A stretch of DNA of 64,000 bases, taken from contig CAVPIA010000008.1 of NCBI GenBank assembly GCA_963704875.1, positions 310,001-374,000 of the forward strand. Reading direction: 5' to 3'. This document shows, piece after piece, positions 51,777-61,419 of the stretch. Each line of letters starts with the position of its first letter. Position 1 is the first letter of the stretch. The notes beneath the pieces are model-generated. The model was not told the DNA's origin. It did not search any database and worked only from the letters and a program-made list of their open reading frames with translations. The translations under genes were made by a program, and so were the position numbers. This stretch comes from CAMYOC01 sp963704875. GTDB lineage: Bacteria > Pseudomonadota > Gammaproteobacteria > Steroidobacterales > XN24.

Positions 51777-52507
51777 GCAAAGCGGGCATCGTCTGCCGAC
51801 GTGAATTGGCCGCGTATTTCGCGACCCCGGTCGCGTATGTATTCATCGTTATATTCCTGGTGCTGGCCAGCGCGTTCACCTTTTACCTGGGGAATTTCTA
51901 TGAGCGCGGACAGGCCGATCTGGCGCCTTTCTTCAGCTTCCATCCCTGGCTTTATCTGTTCCTGGTGCCGGCGATCTCGATGCGGCTGTGGGCTGAGGAG
52001 CGCAAGTCGGGGAGCATCGAATTGCTGCTAACGCTGCCGATACGGACGCGCGATGTGGTGATTGGAAAATTTGTGGCAGCATGGGCTTTCTGCGGCATCG
52101 CACTGGCGCTGACTTTTCCGATCTGGCTGACGGTGAACTATCTGGGCCAGCCGGACAACGGCGCAATCATCACCGCCTATATCGGCAGTTTCCTGATGGC
52201 CGGCGCATTCCTGGCCATCGGTGCATGCATCTCGGCGACAACCCGTAATCAGGTCATCGCCTTCATCATTACCGTAGTGGTGTGCTTCGGGTTCTTGCTG
52301 TCGGGTCTGCCGATGGTGCTGGACCTGTTCAGCGGCTGGGCGCCGCAAGCTGTGACTGATGCCATCGCCTCGCTGTCGTTTATGACGCATTTCAGTTCAT
52401 TGTCCCGCGGCGTCATCGATTTGAGTGCACTCGCCTATTTCGGTCTGGTCATTGGTTTCTGGCTCGCAGCCAATACCCTGGTCCTTGATCTGAAGAAAGC
52501 CGACTAG
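51773..52507 (+). CDS. ABC-2 type permease, GldF-like
   Basis: A 244-residue protein with six membrane helices and the opening CRRELAAYFATPVAYVF common to this family, then AEERKSGSIELLLTLPIRT, the coupling-helix region. It is the membrane partner of the ATPase just before it. Confidence 0.92.
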   Translation: MSKAGIVCRRELAAYFATPVAYVFIVIFLVLASAFTFYLGNFYERGQADLAPFFSFHPWLYLFLVPAISMRLWAEERKSGSIELLLTLPIRTRDVVIGKFVAAWAFCGIALALTFPIWLTVNYLGQPDNGAIITAYIGSFLMAGAFLAIGACISATTRNQVIAFIITVVVCFGFLLSGLPMVLDLFSGWAPQAVTDAIASLSFMTHFSSLSRGVIDLSALAYFGLVIGFWLAANTLVLDLKKAD

Positions 52508-52516
52508 GAGAAAGAC

Positions 52517-54397
52517 GTGACCATAAAGAAAAGTCATTCCCTCGGCGGCACTGGATTGCTGGTTCTCGCAGTGCTGTTTCTGGCGCTTACCGTGGTCAGC
52601 AATATCGCGTTCCGCGGCAAACAGATCGACCTCACCGAGAGCAAGCTTTACACCATCTCTGAGGGCACTCGTAATGTTCTGCAATCTCTGGAAGAACCGG
52701 TAAACCTGTATCTGTTTTTCTCCAACCGGGCTACCGAAGGCATCCCGCAATTGCGCGATTATGCGGGCCGTGTCCGCGAGCTATTGCAGGAGTTTGAGGT
52801 CACCGCGAACGGCAAACTCCAGTTCACCGAAATCGACCCGGTTCCATTTTCGGAAGAGGAAGACCGCGCCTCACTGTACGGTTTGCAGGCGGTAAGCCTG
52901 AGGACCGGCGGCGATCCGATCTATATGGGCGTGGCCGGCACTAACGCTGTGGACGACCTCGAGATCATCGATTTCCTGCAACCGGATCGCGAAGCGTTTC
53001 TCGAGTACGACCTCGCCAAGCTGGTGCACAACCTTTCCAACCCGGAGCGGACTGTGGTCGGCGTGATCAGCGGATTGCCCATCGCCCAGGGCTTCGATCC
53101 CCGGACCGGCGGCGAGATTCCGCCCTGGGTAATGACAACCCAGATGGAACAGCTGTTCGAAGTGCGGAACCTCGACCCCGGGGTCACGTCGATTGACGAC
53201 GACATCGACCTCCTGGTCGTGATCCATCCAAAAGACCTCAGCGATCTGAGCTTGTATGCGATTGATCAGTTCGTGATGGGCGGCGGCAGGCTAATGGCAT
53301 TTGTTGACCCGATATCCGATGCGGAGATACCCATGGACCCCGCGGGCGCGAGCGGCGCATTATTTGCGGATCGCTCATCAAACCTGGAACCACTGTTCAA
53401 CGCATGGGGATTTTCGGCCAATCCTGCCGATGTTGTGCTCGACCTTGACCAGGCCTTGTCAGTCAATTCGGGTACCGGGCAGGCGGTGCGCCATCTGGGG
53501 ATGATCGGCGCGGGCGAAGATGCCTTGTCCAGAGACGATGTGATCACCGCCAATCTGAGCAACATCAACCTTGGCTCCGCAGGCCACATCACGCTGAACG
53601 AAGGTGCCGGCGTTGAGCTGACCCCGTTGATCAGCAGCAGCGATCAGGCGGCTCTGACCAACGCCGAGCAGCTTCGTTTCTTGCCGGACCCGCTCGCTTT
53701 GATGGACAATTTCACCCCCACTGGCGAGCGCTATGTCCTCGCCGCCAGAGTCAGCGGCGAGTTGACCAGTGCGTTCCCTGAAGGGCCGCCCGCAGGCGCC
53801 GCAGAGATGCCGGACCGGCCAGAGCATCGCGCTGCGGCGGAGCGTCCCTCCAATCTGATCGTGGTCGCCGATACAGATATGCTGAGTGACCGCATGTGGG
53901 TCCAGGTACAGAACTTCTTTGGCCAACAGATCACCCAGGCCTTCGCCGACAACGGCAGTTTTGCCGTCAATGGCGTCGATAACCTGACCGGCAGCAGCGA
54001 CCTGATCGCGGTGCGCAGCCGCGGTACTTCCGCGCGTCCGTTCCAGCGGGTCGAGGCTCTGCGCCGCGAGGCCGAAACCCGGTACCGGGCGCAGGAACAG
54101 ATGCTGCAGCAGGAACTGGAAGAGACTGAGAGCCGACTGCAGGAATTGCAGTCGGCCAAGGACGACGACACCCGTTTGATTATCACCCCCGAACAACAAG
54201 AGGAATTGTTGCGCTTTCAGGATGAGAAGCTCCGTATCCGTAAGGATCTTCGCGAGGTGCGTCGGGAGCTGGATCGCAGTATCGAGCAACTGGGAACAAG
54301 TCTGAAAGTGATCAACATCGGCCTGGTGCCAATGCTGCTTTCTATCGCCGCGCTGATGGTAGCGATGGTGCGCGCGCGGCGGCGCCGACGGAGCTGA
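52517..54397 (+). CDS. GldG-like ABC auxiliary protein
   Basis: The 626-residue protein has an N-terminal helix (LLVLAVLFLALTVVSNIAF), the phrase DLTESKLYTISEGTRNVL and a large periplasmic domain with a DUF4350/GATase-like fold (ITIHPKDL-type VVIHPKDLSDL). A coiled coil (about 515-590) and a last membrane helix close it. AGGAGAAAG precedes the GTG start. Usually found with GldF-type permeases. Confidence 0.88.
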   Translation: MTIKKSHSLGGTGLLVLAVLFLALTVVSNIAFRGKQIDLTESKLYTISEGTRNVLQSLEEPVNLYLFFSNRATEGIPQLRDYAGRVRELLQEFEVTANGKLQFTEIDPVPFSEEEDRASLYGLQAVSLRTGGDPIYMGVAGTNAVDDLEIIDFLQPDREAFLEYDLAKLVHNLSNPERTVVGVISGLPIAQGFDPRTGGEIPPWVMTTQMEQLFEVRNLDPGVTSIDDDIDLLVVIHPKDLSDLSLYAIDQFVMGGGRLMAFVDPISDAEIPMDPAGASGALFADRSSNLEPLFNAWGFSANPADVVLDLDQALSVNSGTGQAVRHLGMIGAGEDALSRDDVITANLSNINLGSAGHITLNEGAGVELTPLISSSDQAALTNAEQLRFLPDPLALMDNFTPTGERYVLAARVSGELTSAFPEGPPAGAAEMPDRPEHRAAAERPSNLIVVADTDMLSDRMWVQVQNFFGQQITQAFADNGSFAVNGVDNLTGSSDLIAVRSRGTSARPFQRVEALRREAETRYRAQEQMLQQELEETESRLQELQSAKDDDTRLIITPEQQEELLRFQDEKLRIRKDLREVRRELDRSIEQLGTSLKVINIGLVPMLLSIAALMVAMVRARRRRRS

Positions 54398-54398
54398 A

Positions 54399-55484
54399 AT
54401 GAAGGGCAGAACTCTAATTGCGTTGACCGTAGCCGCGCTACTGGCAGGAATCGTCGCGTTGTGGCTGGGTCAGACGTCGCGACCGGCGTCTCTGGCGGGC
54501 GGTGACTATTTCTATCCGGGATTTGATCAACAGATCAACGAGGTCAGCACGATTCACTTGCTCAGCTCAGACGAAGCCAGCGGCATCACCCTGGTGCGCA
54601 AGGACAACCGCTGGGTGGTACAGGAGAAATCAGGACACGCGGCCGACGCGGGCGCCATCCGAAATCTGCTGCTCAAGCTGGCCGAGGCCAGAGTACTTGA
54701 AAGCAAAACCTCGAACCCCGCCCTGTATCCCAGGTTGGGAGTGGAAGATGTCAGTGGCGAATCCGGCTCAGGCGTGTTGCTCAAAATCGAGGGCCCCACG
54801 CCGCCGACACAACTGATTATCGGCAACATTGAGACCCGTGCCGGCAGCGGCACCTATGTCCGCACCCAGGGCGAATCAGGCAGCTATCTGATCAATAAGG
54901 AATTGCAGCCGAAACGCCAGGCACAGGAGTGGCTGGATCGGCAGCTGCTGGATATCTCTCCGGAAATGATACGTACCGTCACTATCCGTCATTCGGATGG
55001 CGAGATCGTTCGCCTGCTTGGCATCGATGGTCACCTGGCCCTTGCGACCATACCCGAGGGTCGAGAGCTGTCCAGCCCGGCTGCGACCAGCCCGATCGGC
55101 CGCGGCCTGGAAAATTTGCGGCTCGAAGACGTGATGCCAGCCGCCCAATTTGATGCTGGTGATCCACTTGCGGTGGTCAGCTACCAGCTGATCGACGGCC
55201 GTCTGATTACGCTCCGTGCCTGGCAGATCGGGAATGATCGATATATCGCATTGGAGTTGGGGATGGCGATGGAAGATCAGGACCCCGTTTCCGGCGGCGT
55301 TGCGCAAAGCGGCGGCGAACAGGCAAGCGATGCCGAATCGCAGACGGCGCGAGCTGATGTCGAACAAGTGGCCCGCGACAGCGAGCAACTGGCCGGATGG
55401 ATATACCGCATATCCGTCCCGCGTTACGAGCAACTGGTGCGGCGATCGGAGGATCTGCTGCGGCCTTTGCCTGACACTCAGTAA
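54399..55484 (+). CDS. DUF4340 membrane-anchored protein
   Basis: A 361-residue protein with one N-terminal helix (LIALTVAALLAGIVALWL) and a periplasmic part with LVRKDNRWVVQEKSGHAAD and KTSNPALYPRLGVEDV, the DUF4340 pattern. The C-terminus is acidic then YEQLVRRSEDLL. It starts one base after the GldG-like stop and is the last gene of the ABC operon. Confidence 0.9.
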   Translation: MKGRTLIALTVAALLAGIVALWLGQTSRPASLAGGDYFYPGFDQQINEVSTIHLLSSDEASGITLVRKDNRWVVQEKSGHAADAGAIRNLLLKLAEARVLESKTSNPALYPRLGVEDVSGESGSGVLLKIEGPTPPTQLIIGNIETRAGSGTYVRTQGESGSYLINKELQPKRQAQEWLDRQLLDISPEMIRTVTIRHSDGEIVRLLGIDGHLALATIPEGRELSSPAATSPIGRGLENLRLEDVMPAAQFDAGDPLAVVSYQLIDGRLITLRAWQIGNDRYIALELGMAMEDQDPVSGGVAQSGGEQASDAESQTARADVEQVARDSEQLAGWIYRISVPRYEQLVRRSEDLLRPLPDTQ

Positions 55485-55536
55485 TTTCAGCACGATTCGG
55501 GTGGGCCGGTCGCAGTGATGCTACTAGACTGGGTTC

Positions 55537-56406
55537 ATGATCAACGCGAGAGACTACCAGCGGATCGAAACCGCTATCGACTGGATCCGGGCCAATTTCC
55601 GCAGCCAGCCGTCCGTGGCTGAGATCGCCGCTGCGGTCCACCTCAGTCCTCACCATTTCAGCCGTCTGTTCGGCCGCTGGGCCGGTCTGTCACCAAACCA
55701 GTATCTCCGCAGCGTAACGCTGGATGCTGCCAAGCAGCGCCTGCCATCAGCTCCCAACCTGTTCGACACGGCGCTGGACCTGGGGCTGTCCGGTAGCGGG
55801 CGACTGCACGATTTGTTTGTTGACCTGGAGTCTATGACGCCAGGCGAGTATCGCTGTGGCGGTGAAGGCCTTGTCATCACCTGGGGGATTGTCGACAGCC
55901 CGTTCGGGCTGTGTATGATCGCCCGCACCCAGCGCGGAATCTGTGCGCTGGAGTTTGTCGAACGGACGCCCGCTGCGACCATGCCCGGGGTCGGTGCTGC
56001 TGTTGACGCAACCCCGGACTGTCTCAGGACTCGCTGGCCGCGGGCCAGCTTTGAGCGCGATCAGGCGCTTGCCAGCGAAACGGTAAGCCAGGTATTCGCC
56101 GATTCCCCGGACCGGTCGATCCGGCTGCATGTCACCGGCAGCAATTTCCAGTTCCAGGTCTGGAGGGCGTTGTTGCGCGTACCGAGTGGAGAGACTGTCA
56201 GCTACGGGTCGCTGGCGCAGGCGATCGATAAGCGCGGCGCAGCGCGTGCCGTGGGCCAGGCGGTAGGCAGCAATCCTGTCGCCTGGCTGATTCCCTGTCA
56301 CCGTGTCTTGCGCGCGGATGGCGGTCTGGGCGGATATCGCTGGGGCCCACGCCGCAAAGCGGTGATGCTGGCGCTGGAATCCAGCCGGATGGTGGCCGCA
56401 GGCTGA
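55537..56406 (+). CDS. AraC-type regulator fused to methylated-DNA-cysteine methyltransferase
   Basis: The 289-residue protein has an AraC helix-turn-helix (residues 10-105: EIAAAVHLSPHHFSRLFGRW, then LSPNQYLRSVTLDAAK) and a C-terminal O6-alkylguanine methyltransferase with the acceptor in IPCHRVLRADG and the NPVAWL motif. Ada of E. coli adds an N-terminal zinc domain that senses methyl phosphotriesters; here that domain is absent, so it may repair O6-methylguanine without the same switch. Monocistronic. Confidence 0.88.
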   Translation: MINARDYQRIETAIDWIRANFRSQPSVAEIAAAVHLSPHHFSRLFGRWAGLSPNQYLRSVTLDAAKQRLPSAPNLFDTALDLGLSGSGRLHDLFVDLESMTPGEYRCGGEGLVITWGIVDSPFGLCMIARTQRGICALEFVERTPAATMPGVGAAVDATPDCLRTRWPRASFERDQALASETVSQVFADSPDRSIRLHVTGSNFQFQVWRALLRVPSGETVSYGSLAQAIDKRGAARAVGQAVGSNPVAWLIPCHRVLRADGGLGGYRWGPRRKAVMLALESSRMVAAG

Positions 56407-56506
56407 AAACCGCGTAGCAAGGCGCGGAGTGCTGCGAGTATCATAGGCCGACAGTCTGCCGCGTGGCCGGCAGCATAAAAAGAACGCAAGGAAGGAGCGA
56501 ACCAAT

Positions 56507-57805
56507 ATGGCAGAGGTAAAGATCGAGGTGCCTGAAGCAGGCGCCCGTATCACTATAGAGGACGGCAAACTCAGCGTCCCGGATAATCCCATCGTCCCGT
56601 TTATCGAGGGTGACGGCACCGGCCCGGACATCTGGCGGGCCACCGTGAGAGTGCTGGATGCGGCCGTCGACAAAGCCTATGGAGGCAAGCGGAAGATCCA
56701 CTGGATGGAGGTCTACGCCGGGCAGAAGGCCAATGATCTGCTGCATACCTGGCTGCCGGAAGAGACCGTTCAGGCCTGCCGCGATTATCTGGTATCGATC
56801 AAGGGCCCGCTGACCACGCCTATCGGTGGCGGCATCCGTTCGCTGAATGTCGCGCTGCGCCAAATGCTTGATCTCTACGTCTGCCTGCGGCCGGTTCGAT
56901 GGTTCAAGGGTGTGCCGTCACCGGTGCGCAAACCGCAGGACGTGGACATGGTCATCTTCCGCGAGAATACGGAAGACATATATGCCGGTATCGAATTTGA
57001 GCGTGGCTCCAAGGACTGCACGCGTTTCCTGGACTTGTTCAAGGAGCATTTCCCGCGGGAGTACCGCAAGATCCGCTTCCCCGACTCTTCCGGTATCGGT
57101 CTGAAGCCCGTTTCTCAGGAAGGCACCGAGCGACTGGTTCGGTCGGCAATCCAGTATGCCGTGGACAACGGTCGCAAGAGCCTGACCTTCGTGCACAAGG
57201 GCAACATCATGAAGTTCACCGAGGGCGCATTCCGAAACTGGGGATACGAACTCGCGGAACGCGAGTTCCCGGAGCAGACTTATACCTGGGACCAATGGGA
57301 GCGCACCAAGGCAGAAAAAGGCGCCGACGTCGCGAACCAGGAACAACAGGCGGCTCTTGATGCCGGCAGGGTCCTGATCAAGGACGCCATTGCCGACATT
57401 ACCCTGCAACAGGTGCTGACGCGGCCGGGTGAATTCGACGTTATCGCCACCATGAACCTGAACGGCGATTATCTTTCGGACGCCCTCGCCGCCCAGGTTG
57501 GCGGTATCGGCATCGCCCCGGGTGGCAACATCAACTACACCACCGGTCATGCTGTATTCGAGGCAACGCATGGGACCGCGCCGAAATACGCCAACCTGGA
57601 CAAGGTAAATCCCGGTTCGTTGACACTGTCCGGAGAGATGATGCTGCGCTACATGGGCTGGACCGAAGCCGCAGACAAGATAATCAGCGCGATGGACGCA
57701 ACCATCGGCCAACGCACTGTCACCTACGACTTTGCCCGGCTCATGGAAGGCGCTACCGAGGTCAAGTGCAGCGAATTCGCAGACGCACTGATAAACAACC
57801 TCTAG
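56507..57805 (+). CDS. icd: Isocitrate dehydrogenase, NADP-dependent
   Basis: The enzyme oxidises isocitrate to 2-oxoglutarate in the TCA cycle. The 432-residue protein has GGGIRSLNVALRQ with Ser112 equal to the Ser that AceK phosphorylates, FRENTEDIYAGIE, and HGTAPKYANLDKVNPGS, whose Lys-Tyr-Val favour NADP. AAGGAAGGAG lies before the ATG. The kinase gene follows 23 nt downstream. Confidence 0.97.
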   Translation: MAEVKIEVPEAGARITIEDGKLSVPDNPIVPFIEGDGTGPDIWRATVRVLDAAVDKAYGGKRKIHWMEVYAGQKANDLLHTWLPEETVQACRDYLVSIKGPLTTPIGGGIRSLNVALRQMLDLYVCLRPVRWFKGVPSPVRKPQDVDMVIFRENTEDIYAGIEFERGSKDCTRFLDLFKEHFPREYRKIRFPDSSGIGLKPVSQEGTERLVRSAIQYAVDNGRKSLTFVHKGNIMKFTEGAFRNWGYELAEREFPEQTYTWDQWERTKAEKGADVANQEQQAALDAGRVLIKDAIADITLQQVLTRPGEFDVIATMNLNGDYLSDALAAQVGGIGIAPGGNINYTTGHAVFEATHGTAPKYANLDKVNPGSLTLSGEMMLRYMGWTEAADKIISAMDATIGQRTVTYDFARLMEGATEVKCSEFADALINNL

Positions 57806-57828
57806 TCATACGGCGAATCGGTAGCACG

Positions 57829-59610
57829 ATGGTAGTTGCAACCCGCAACGATCCTGAACTCATGGCCCTGGCACAGGAATGCGCCGGGGCCATTCGTGAT
57901 GGTTTTACCGACTACAACAATGATTTTCGCGAAATCACGCATCGTGCGCGCCGACGTTTCGAACAACGTGACTGGCAGAACGGGCACAAGGATGCGGTCG
58001 ACCGGATAGACCTTTACGAGAAGTGGGTACAGCGGCTGGTGGACTGGCTGGTCCATCGCTTGCAGACAAGGCGTCAGGATCGCCAGTTGTGGAAACAGAT
58101 CAAGATAGAGTTCTCCGAGATGATCCGCGACTACGTGGATCAGGAATTCACCAAGACTTATTTCAGCTCTATCACCCGACGCATCTTCGACACAGTTGGT
58201 ATCGATCCCGAGGTCGAGTACATCGCGCTGGAAGCGAGGCCGATAGAATCAGTCAGCCAGGAACCCGTGGTCAACGCATTCCCGGTTGACGGCTATCTGG
58301 AAGTCAGCTGCCAGGAACTGCTGATCAGGTACGGCTTCGACATCGGCTGGGAAGACCTTGATTTCAGCGTCAATTTCCTGCGTTCGCACATAACCGACGA
58401 TTGCCAGAGTCGTGGCGGTATCGCCGGGCTGGCGCGACTGGAATTTCTCAGACCGGTGTTTTACCAAGGCACGCGTGCCTATCTCGTGGGCCGGATGGTG
58501 ACCCGGGATGACGACTATCGGCCGCTCGTGGTCAGCTTGCGCAGCACAGCCGAGGGTGTGGCTGTCGACGCAGTCCTGACTCAACCGTCGGACGTCAGCG
58601 TGCTGTTCGGTTTTACCCGCTCCTACTTTCATGCGGATCTGGAAACAGTCGCAGACGCCGTGGTGTTCCTTCGTAGCATCATGCCGAGGAAACCACTGGC
58701 AGAGCTGTTCACGGTGCTCGGCCGCGCCAAACAGGGCAAGACCGAGCGCTACCGCAGTTTCTTCCGGCATCTGTCCCATTCTGAAGACAGCTTCGTCCAC
58801 GCGCCCGGCGACAAGGGCATGGTCATGGTTGTATTTACGCTGCCTTCATATGACATCGTATTCAAAATAATACGGGATCAATTTGCCTATCCCAAGACCG
58901 TGGTCAGAGAAGACGTGCTGGAAAAATATCAGCTTGTCTTTACCCACGATCGCGCGGGTCGGCTGGTCGATGCACAGGAATTCCGTCTGCTGGACTTCAA
59001 TCCGGCGCGCTTTGAAGAGAGTCTGCTCGAAGAGCTATTGACCGAAACGGCCGATACCTGCCGCATCGAGAATCAGCAACTGGTGATCGAGCATCTGTAC
59101 ATCGAACGGCGATTGACTCCGCTGAACCTTTATCTGCAGCAGGCCAGCCCCGAGGCTACGCGCCTCGCCGTCATCGACTACGGCCAGTCGATTCGTGACC
59201 TGGCGGCAAGCAATATCTTTCCTGGCGATCTGCTGCTAAAGAATTTTGGCGTGACCAGAAACGGCAGGGTCATCTTCTACGACTATGACGAATTGTGTCT
59301 GGTTACCGAGTGCAATTTTCGGGATATGCCAAAAGCCGCGACGCTGGAAGAAGAGATGCAGGCCGAAGCATGGTTCTACGTCGGCGAAGACGATGTCTTC
59401 CCGGAGCAGTTTATTTCCTTTCTCGGCCTGGAGCCAAAGCATCTGGACATCTTCATGGAGTACCACGCCGAGATTCTCACGGCGGCTTTCTGGCGTGACC
59501 TGAAAACGCGCCACCTCAACGGCGAAGTGATAGAAGTGCTGCCATACCGGCGCAGCATGATCGCGCCGGCCCCGCCGGACAGCCTGCGACGGCTGTCCGG
59601 CGGGGATTGA
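57829..59610 (+). CDS. aceK: Isocitrate dehydrogenase kinase/phosphatase AceK
   Basis: AceK switches Icd off by phosphorylation to send carbon to the glyoxylate shunt, and also dephosphorylates it. The 593-residue protein shows NDFREITHRARRRFEQRDW, DDDYRPLVV, the ATP-loop PGDKGMVMVVFTLPSYD, NIFPGDLLLKNFGVTR and VIFYDYDELC. The ATG at 57829 was chosen; an earlier frame overlaps icd. Its stop abuts that of the next, convergent gene. aceA and aceB are not in the window. Confidence 0.96.
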   Translation: MVVATRNDPELMALAQECAGAIRDGFTDYNNDFREITHRARRRFEQRDWQNGHKDAVDRIDLYEKWVQRLVDWLVHRLQTRRQDRQLWKQIKIEFSEMIRDYVDQEFTKTYFSSITRRIFDTVGIDPEVEYIALEARPIESVSQEPVVNAFPVDGYLEVSCQELLIRYGFDIGWEDLDFSVNFLRSHITDDCQSRGGIAGLARLEFLRPVFYQGTRAYLVGRMVTRDDDYRPLVVSLRSTAEGVAVDAVLTQPSDVSVLFGFTRSYFHADLETVADAVVFLRSIMPRKPLAELFTVLGRAKQGKTERYRSFFRHLSHSEDSFVHAPGDKGMVMVVFTLPSYDIVFKIIRDQFAYPKTVVREDVLEKYQLVFTHDRAGRLVDAQEFRLLDFNPARFEESLLEELLTETADTCRIENQQLVIEHLYIERRLTPLNLYLQQASPEATRLAVIDYGQSIRDLAASNIFPGDLLLKNFGVTRNGRVIFYDYDELCLVTECNFRDMPKAATLEEEMQAEAWFYVGEDDVFPEQFISFLGLEPKHLDIFMEYHAEILTAAFWRDLKTRHLNGEVIEVLPYRRSMIAPAPPDSLRRLSGGD

Positions 59611-60012
59611 TCAATCCTCGGCGTCCTCTACCTTCCAGACCACGGGCTGCCATTTACCCATGTTATTCAGGACCTCGGCAGCGATACGATAACGCTTGCC
59701 GGCTTCGACGGTGATCGAGGTCTTGCCCGGATCGTCGCCGGGTCCCACATGCTCGTTGACAATACCACCCATCAGCTCCATCGAATCTTCGATGATTGCG
59801 GTTACCACGATCTCATGTTCGCCTGGATCCACCCAAAAACTGGTCTGCGAGGGCGGCGCCGTGATGTTATGCCCATCCAGCACCGCCAGTCTTGCCGGCG
59901 CGAGCTTTGCCGGCACCTCGGCAAAATCCAGAATGGCCTTGTTTTGAAGGTCATCTCCCACCGCAGTGCTGGCCAACAACAACGCACCCAACATCATGAC
60001 TACTCTTCTCAT
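59611..60012 (-). CDS. Small exported protein, paralogue of the next gene
   Basis: A 133-residue protein with a signal peptide (MRRVVMMLGALLLASTAVG-DD) and the pattern KAILDFAEVPAKLAPARLA, VLDGHNITAPPSQTSFWVDPG, HEIVV, VEAGKRYRIAAEVLNNMGKW, QPVVWKV. It shares almost every block with the gene at 60120-60536. The phrases DPGEHEIVV and AGKRYRI resemble PEGA-like surface beta domains. GAGGGTGAGAAG precedes the ATG at 60012; a longer frame upstream is not conserved. Function unknown. Confidence 0.7.
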   Translation of the reverse strand: MRRVVMMLGALLLASTAVGDDLQNKAILDFAEVPAKLAPARLAVLDGHNITAPPSQTSFWVDPGEHEIVVTAIIEDSMELMGGIVNEHVGPGDDPGKTSITVEAGKRYRIAAEVLNNMGKWQPVVWKVEDAED

Positions 60013-60119
60013 CTTCTCACCCTCTCGTTTGAACCTCGAATTACCACGCGGCGTCCTTTGCCGGTAGTCCCCAACTGAAACGCTCCAGCAGTAAGCCACG
60101 CTCAATGCTGCTGGCTGTA

Positions 60120-60536
60120 TTACCTGATTCGCCAGATCACCGGTTCCCAGTCTCCTCGTTCGTTGATCAGCTGGGCGCCGATGTTGTAGCGCTTGCCAGC
60201 CTCAACCTCGACGACCATCAGACCCGGGTCCGGACCCCCCGAACGGTTAGGAGCGGTCTTGACCGTCACATTGCTGTTGATGCCTGCAGCCACAACAATC
60301 TCATGGGTCCCGGGTTCGATCCAAAAACTGGTCTTGGAAATCGGCGAGTTTACATTTTTCCCGTCCAGGACGACCAGCCTTGCGGGATAAAATTCGTTGG
60401 GTGGTCTGGAGAAATCCAGCACCGCCTTGCCCTGGGTCGCCTCGCGTGTCGCGGAACAGCCGGCGATGGTCAACGGCGTTACCACGGCCAGCAGCGCGGC
60501 AAGAACAAAAGCACTCTGGTATGCCTTGCGCCTCAT
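60120..60536 (-). CDS. Small lipoprotein, paralogue of the previous gene
   Basis: A 138-residue lipoprotein with a lipobox LTIAGC and the same core as its neighbour: KAVLDFSRPPNEFYPARLV, VLDGKNVNSPISKTSFWIEPG, HEIVVAAGI, VEAGKRYNIGAQLINERGDW, EPVIWRI. GGGAG precedes the start at 60536. The two genes lie in tandem 107 nt apart, so they arose by duplication, one as a lipoprotein and one with an ordinary signal peptide. Confidence 0.72.
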   Translation of the reverse strand: MRRKAYQSAFVLAALLAVVTPLTIAGCSATREATQGKAVLDFSRPPNEFYPARLVVLDGKNVNSPISKTSFWIEPGTHEIVVAAGINSNVTVKTAPNRSGGPDPGLMVVEVEAGKRYNIGAQLINERGDWEPVIWRIR

Positions 60537-60653
60537 GTCATATTCTCCCTGCTCGCATGCCCCGATCGGCCCACGCGCCGGTTCCGCCAGCCGCGGGCTT
60601 ATCAACAGAGACAGCTTTTCTGTCTCTGCTGACCCCATGATAACGTTAGTCCA

Positions 60654-61400
60654 GTGAAAAGCGTTCCCGGTTCCCCATCTCCAGCCAGCTGGCCCGCGGT
60701 GTCCCTGTTTGCCGGGGCGGCGCTGCTTGCATCCCTGTTTCTGGCCTGGCGAATCCTGGCGATGGCAGACTATTTGTATCCGATCCTATACGAGCCCGCA
60801 GGGATAGGCGCCCATATTGACAGGTTCGGTCCCGAGAATCGTTTTCGCCAGGGGTTCGAGAAGACCTCCAGGGAGGAACGGCAGCGACTATTCTCGGAAA
60901 TCGGACAAGCGATCCGCATGCATGGCGAGGGCCTTGAAAGCCTGAGCTATCACGACGCGGAGGGCAACAAGTTGGGCGCGCTGCTGCGCCCGCCGGAAAT
61001 CGTCCATCTGCAGGATGTGGCGCGACTGGTAGGCAGGCTCGAGACGGCCGGCGCCGCTGCTCTGTTCCTGCTGGCCCTGCAGTTGGTCATGCTCCGGCGT
61101 CAGCGGCGCTCACTTCCTGCATTGAGTCGGATGCTAATGCTGACAGCTGCGGGTGTGTTGCTGGGCGCGCTGGCGATCCTGGTCATCGGCCCTGTCAAGG
61201 TGTTCTACGCGCTGCATCACTGGGTCTTTCCGGCCGAGCACCAGTGGTTCTTCTTCTACCAGGACTCGCTGATGTCAACGATGATGAAAGCGCCCGACTT
61301 TTTTGGCTACGTCGCTGCGGCGCTGCTGTCACTGGCCGTGCTGCTGCTGTGTGTGATGCTGTCGGCCGCCAGCAGATATACCCGCAGCACCGCGCGATAA
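60654..61400 (+). CDS. DUF1461-type integral membrane protein
   Basis: A 248-residue protein with four membrane helices and a large periplasmic loop (LSYHDAEGNKLGALL, then HHWVFPAEHQWFFFYQDSLM) that matches the DUF1461/TIGR01906 family. The start is GTG at 60654. It is divergent from the small lipoprotein gene. Function unknown. Confidence 0.75.
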   Translation: MKSVPGSPSPASWPAVSLFAGAALLASLFLAWRILAMADYLYPILYEPAGIGAHIDRFGPENRFRQGFEKTSREERQRLFSEIGQAIRMHGEGLESLSYHDAEGNKLGALLRPPEIVHLQDVARLVGRLETAGAAALFLLALQLVMLRRQRRSLPALSRMLMLTAAGVLLGALAILVIGPVKVFYALHHWVFPAEHQWFFFYQDSLMSTMMKAPDFFGYVAAALLSLAVLLLCVMLSAASRYTRSTAR

Positions 61401-61419
61401 TCCTTCCCCAACGCCTGGT

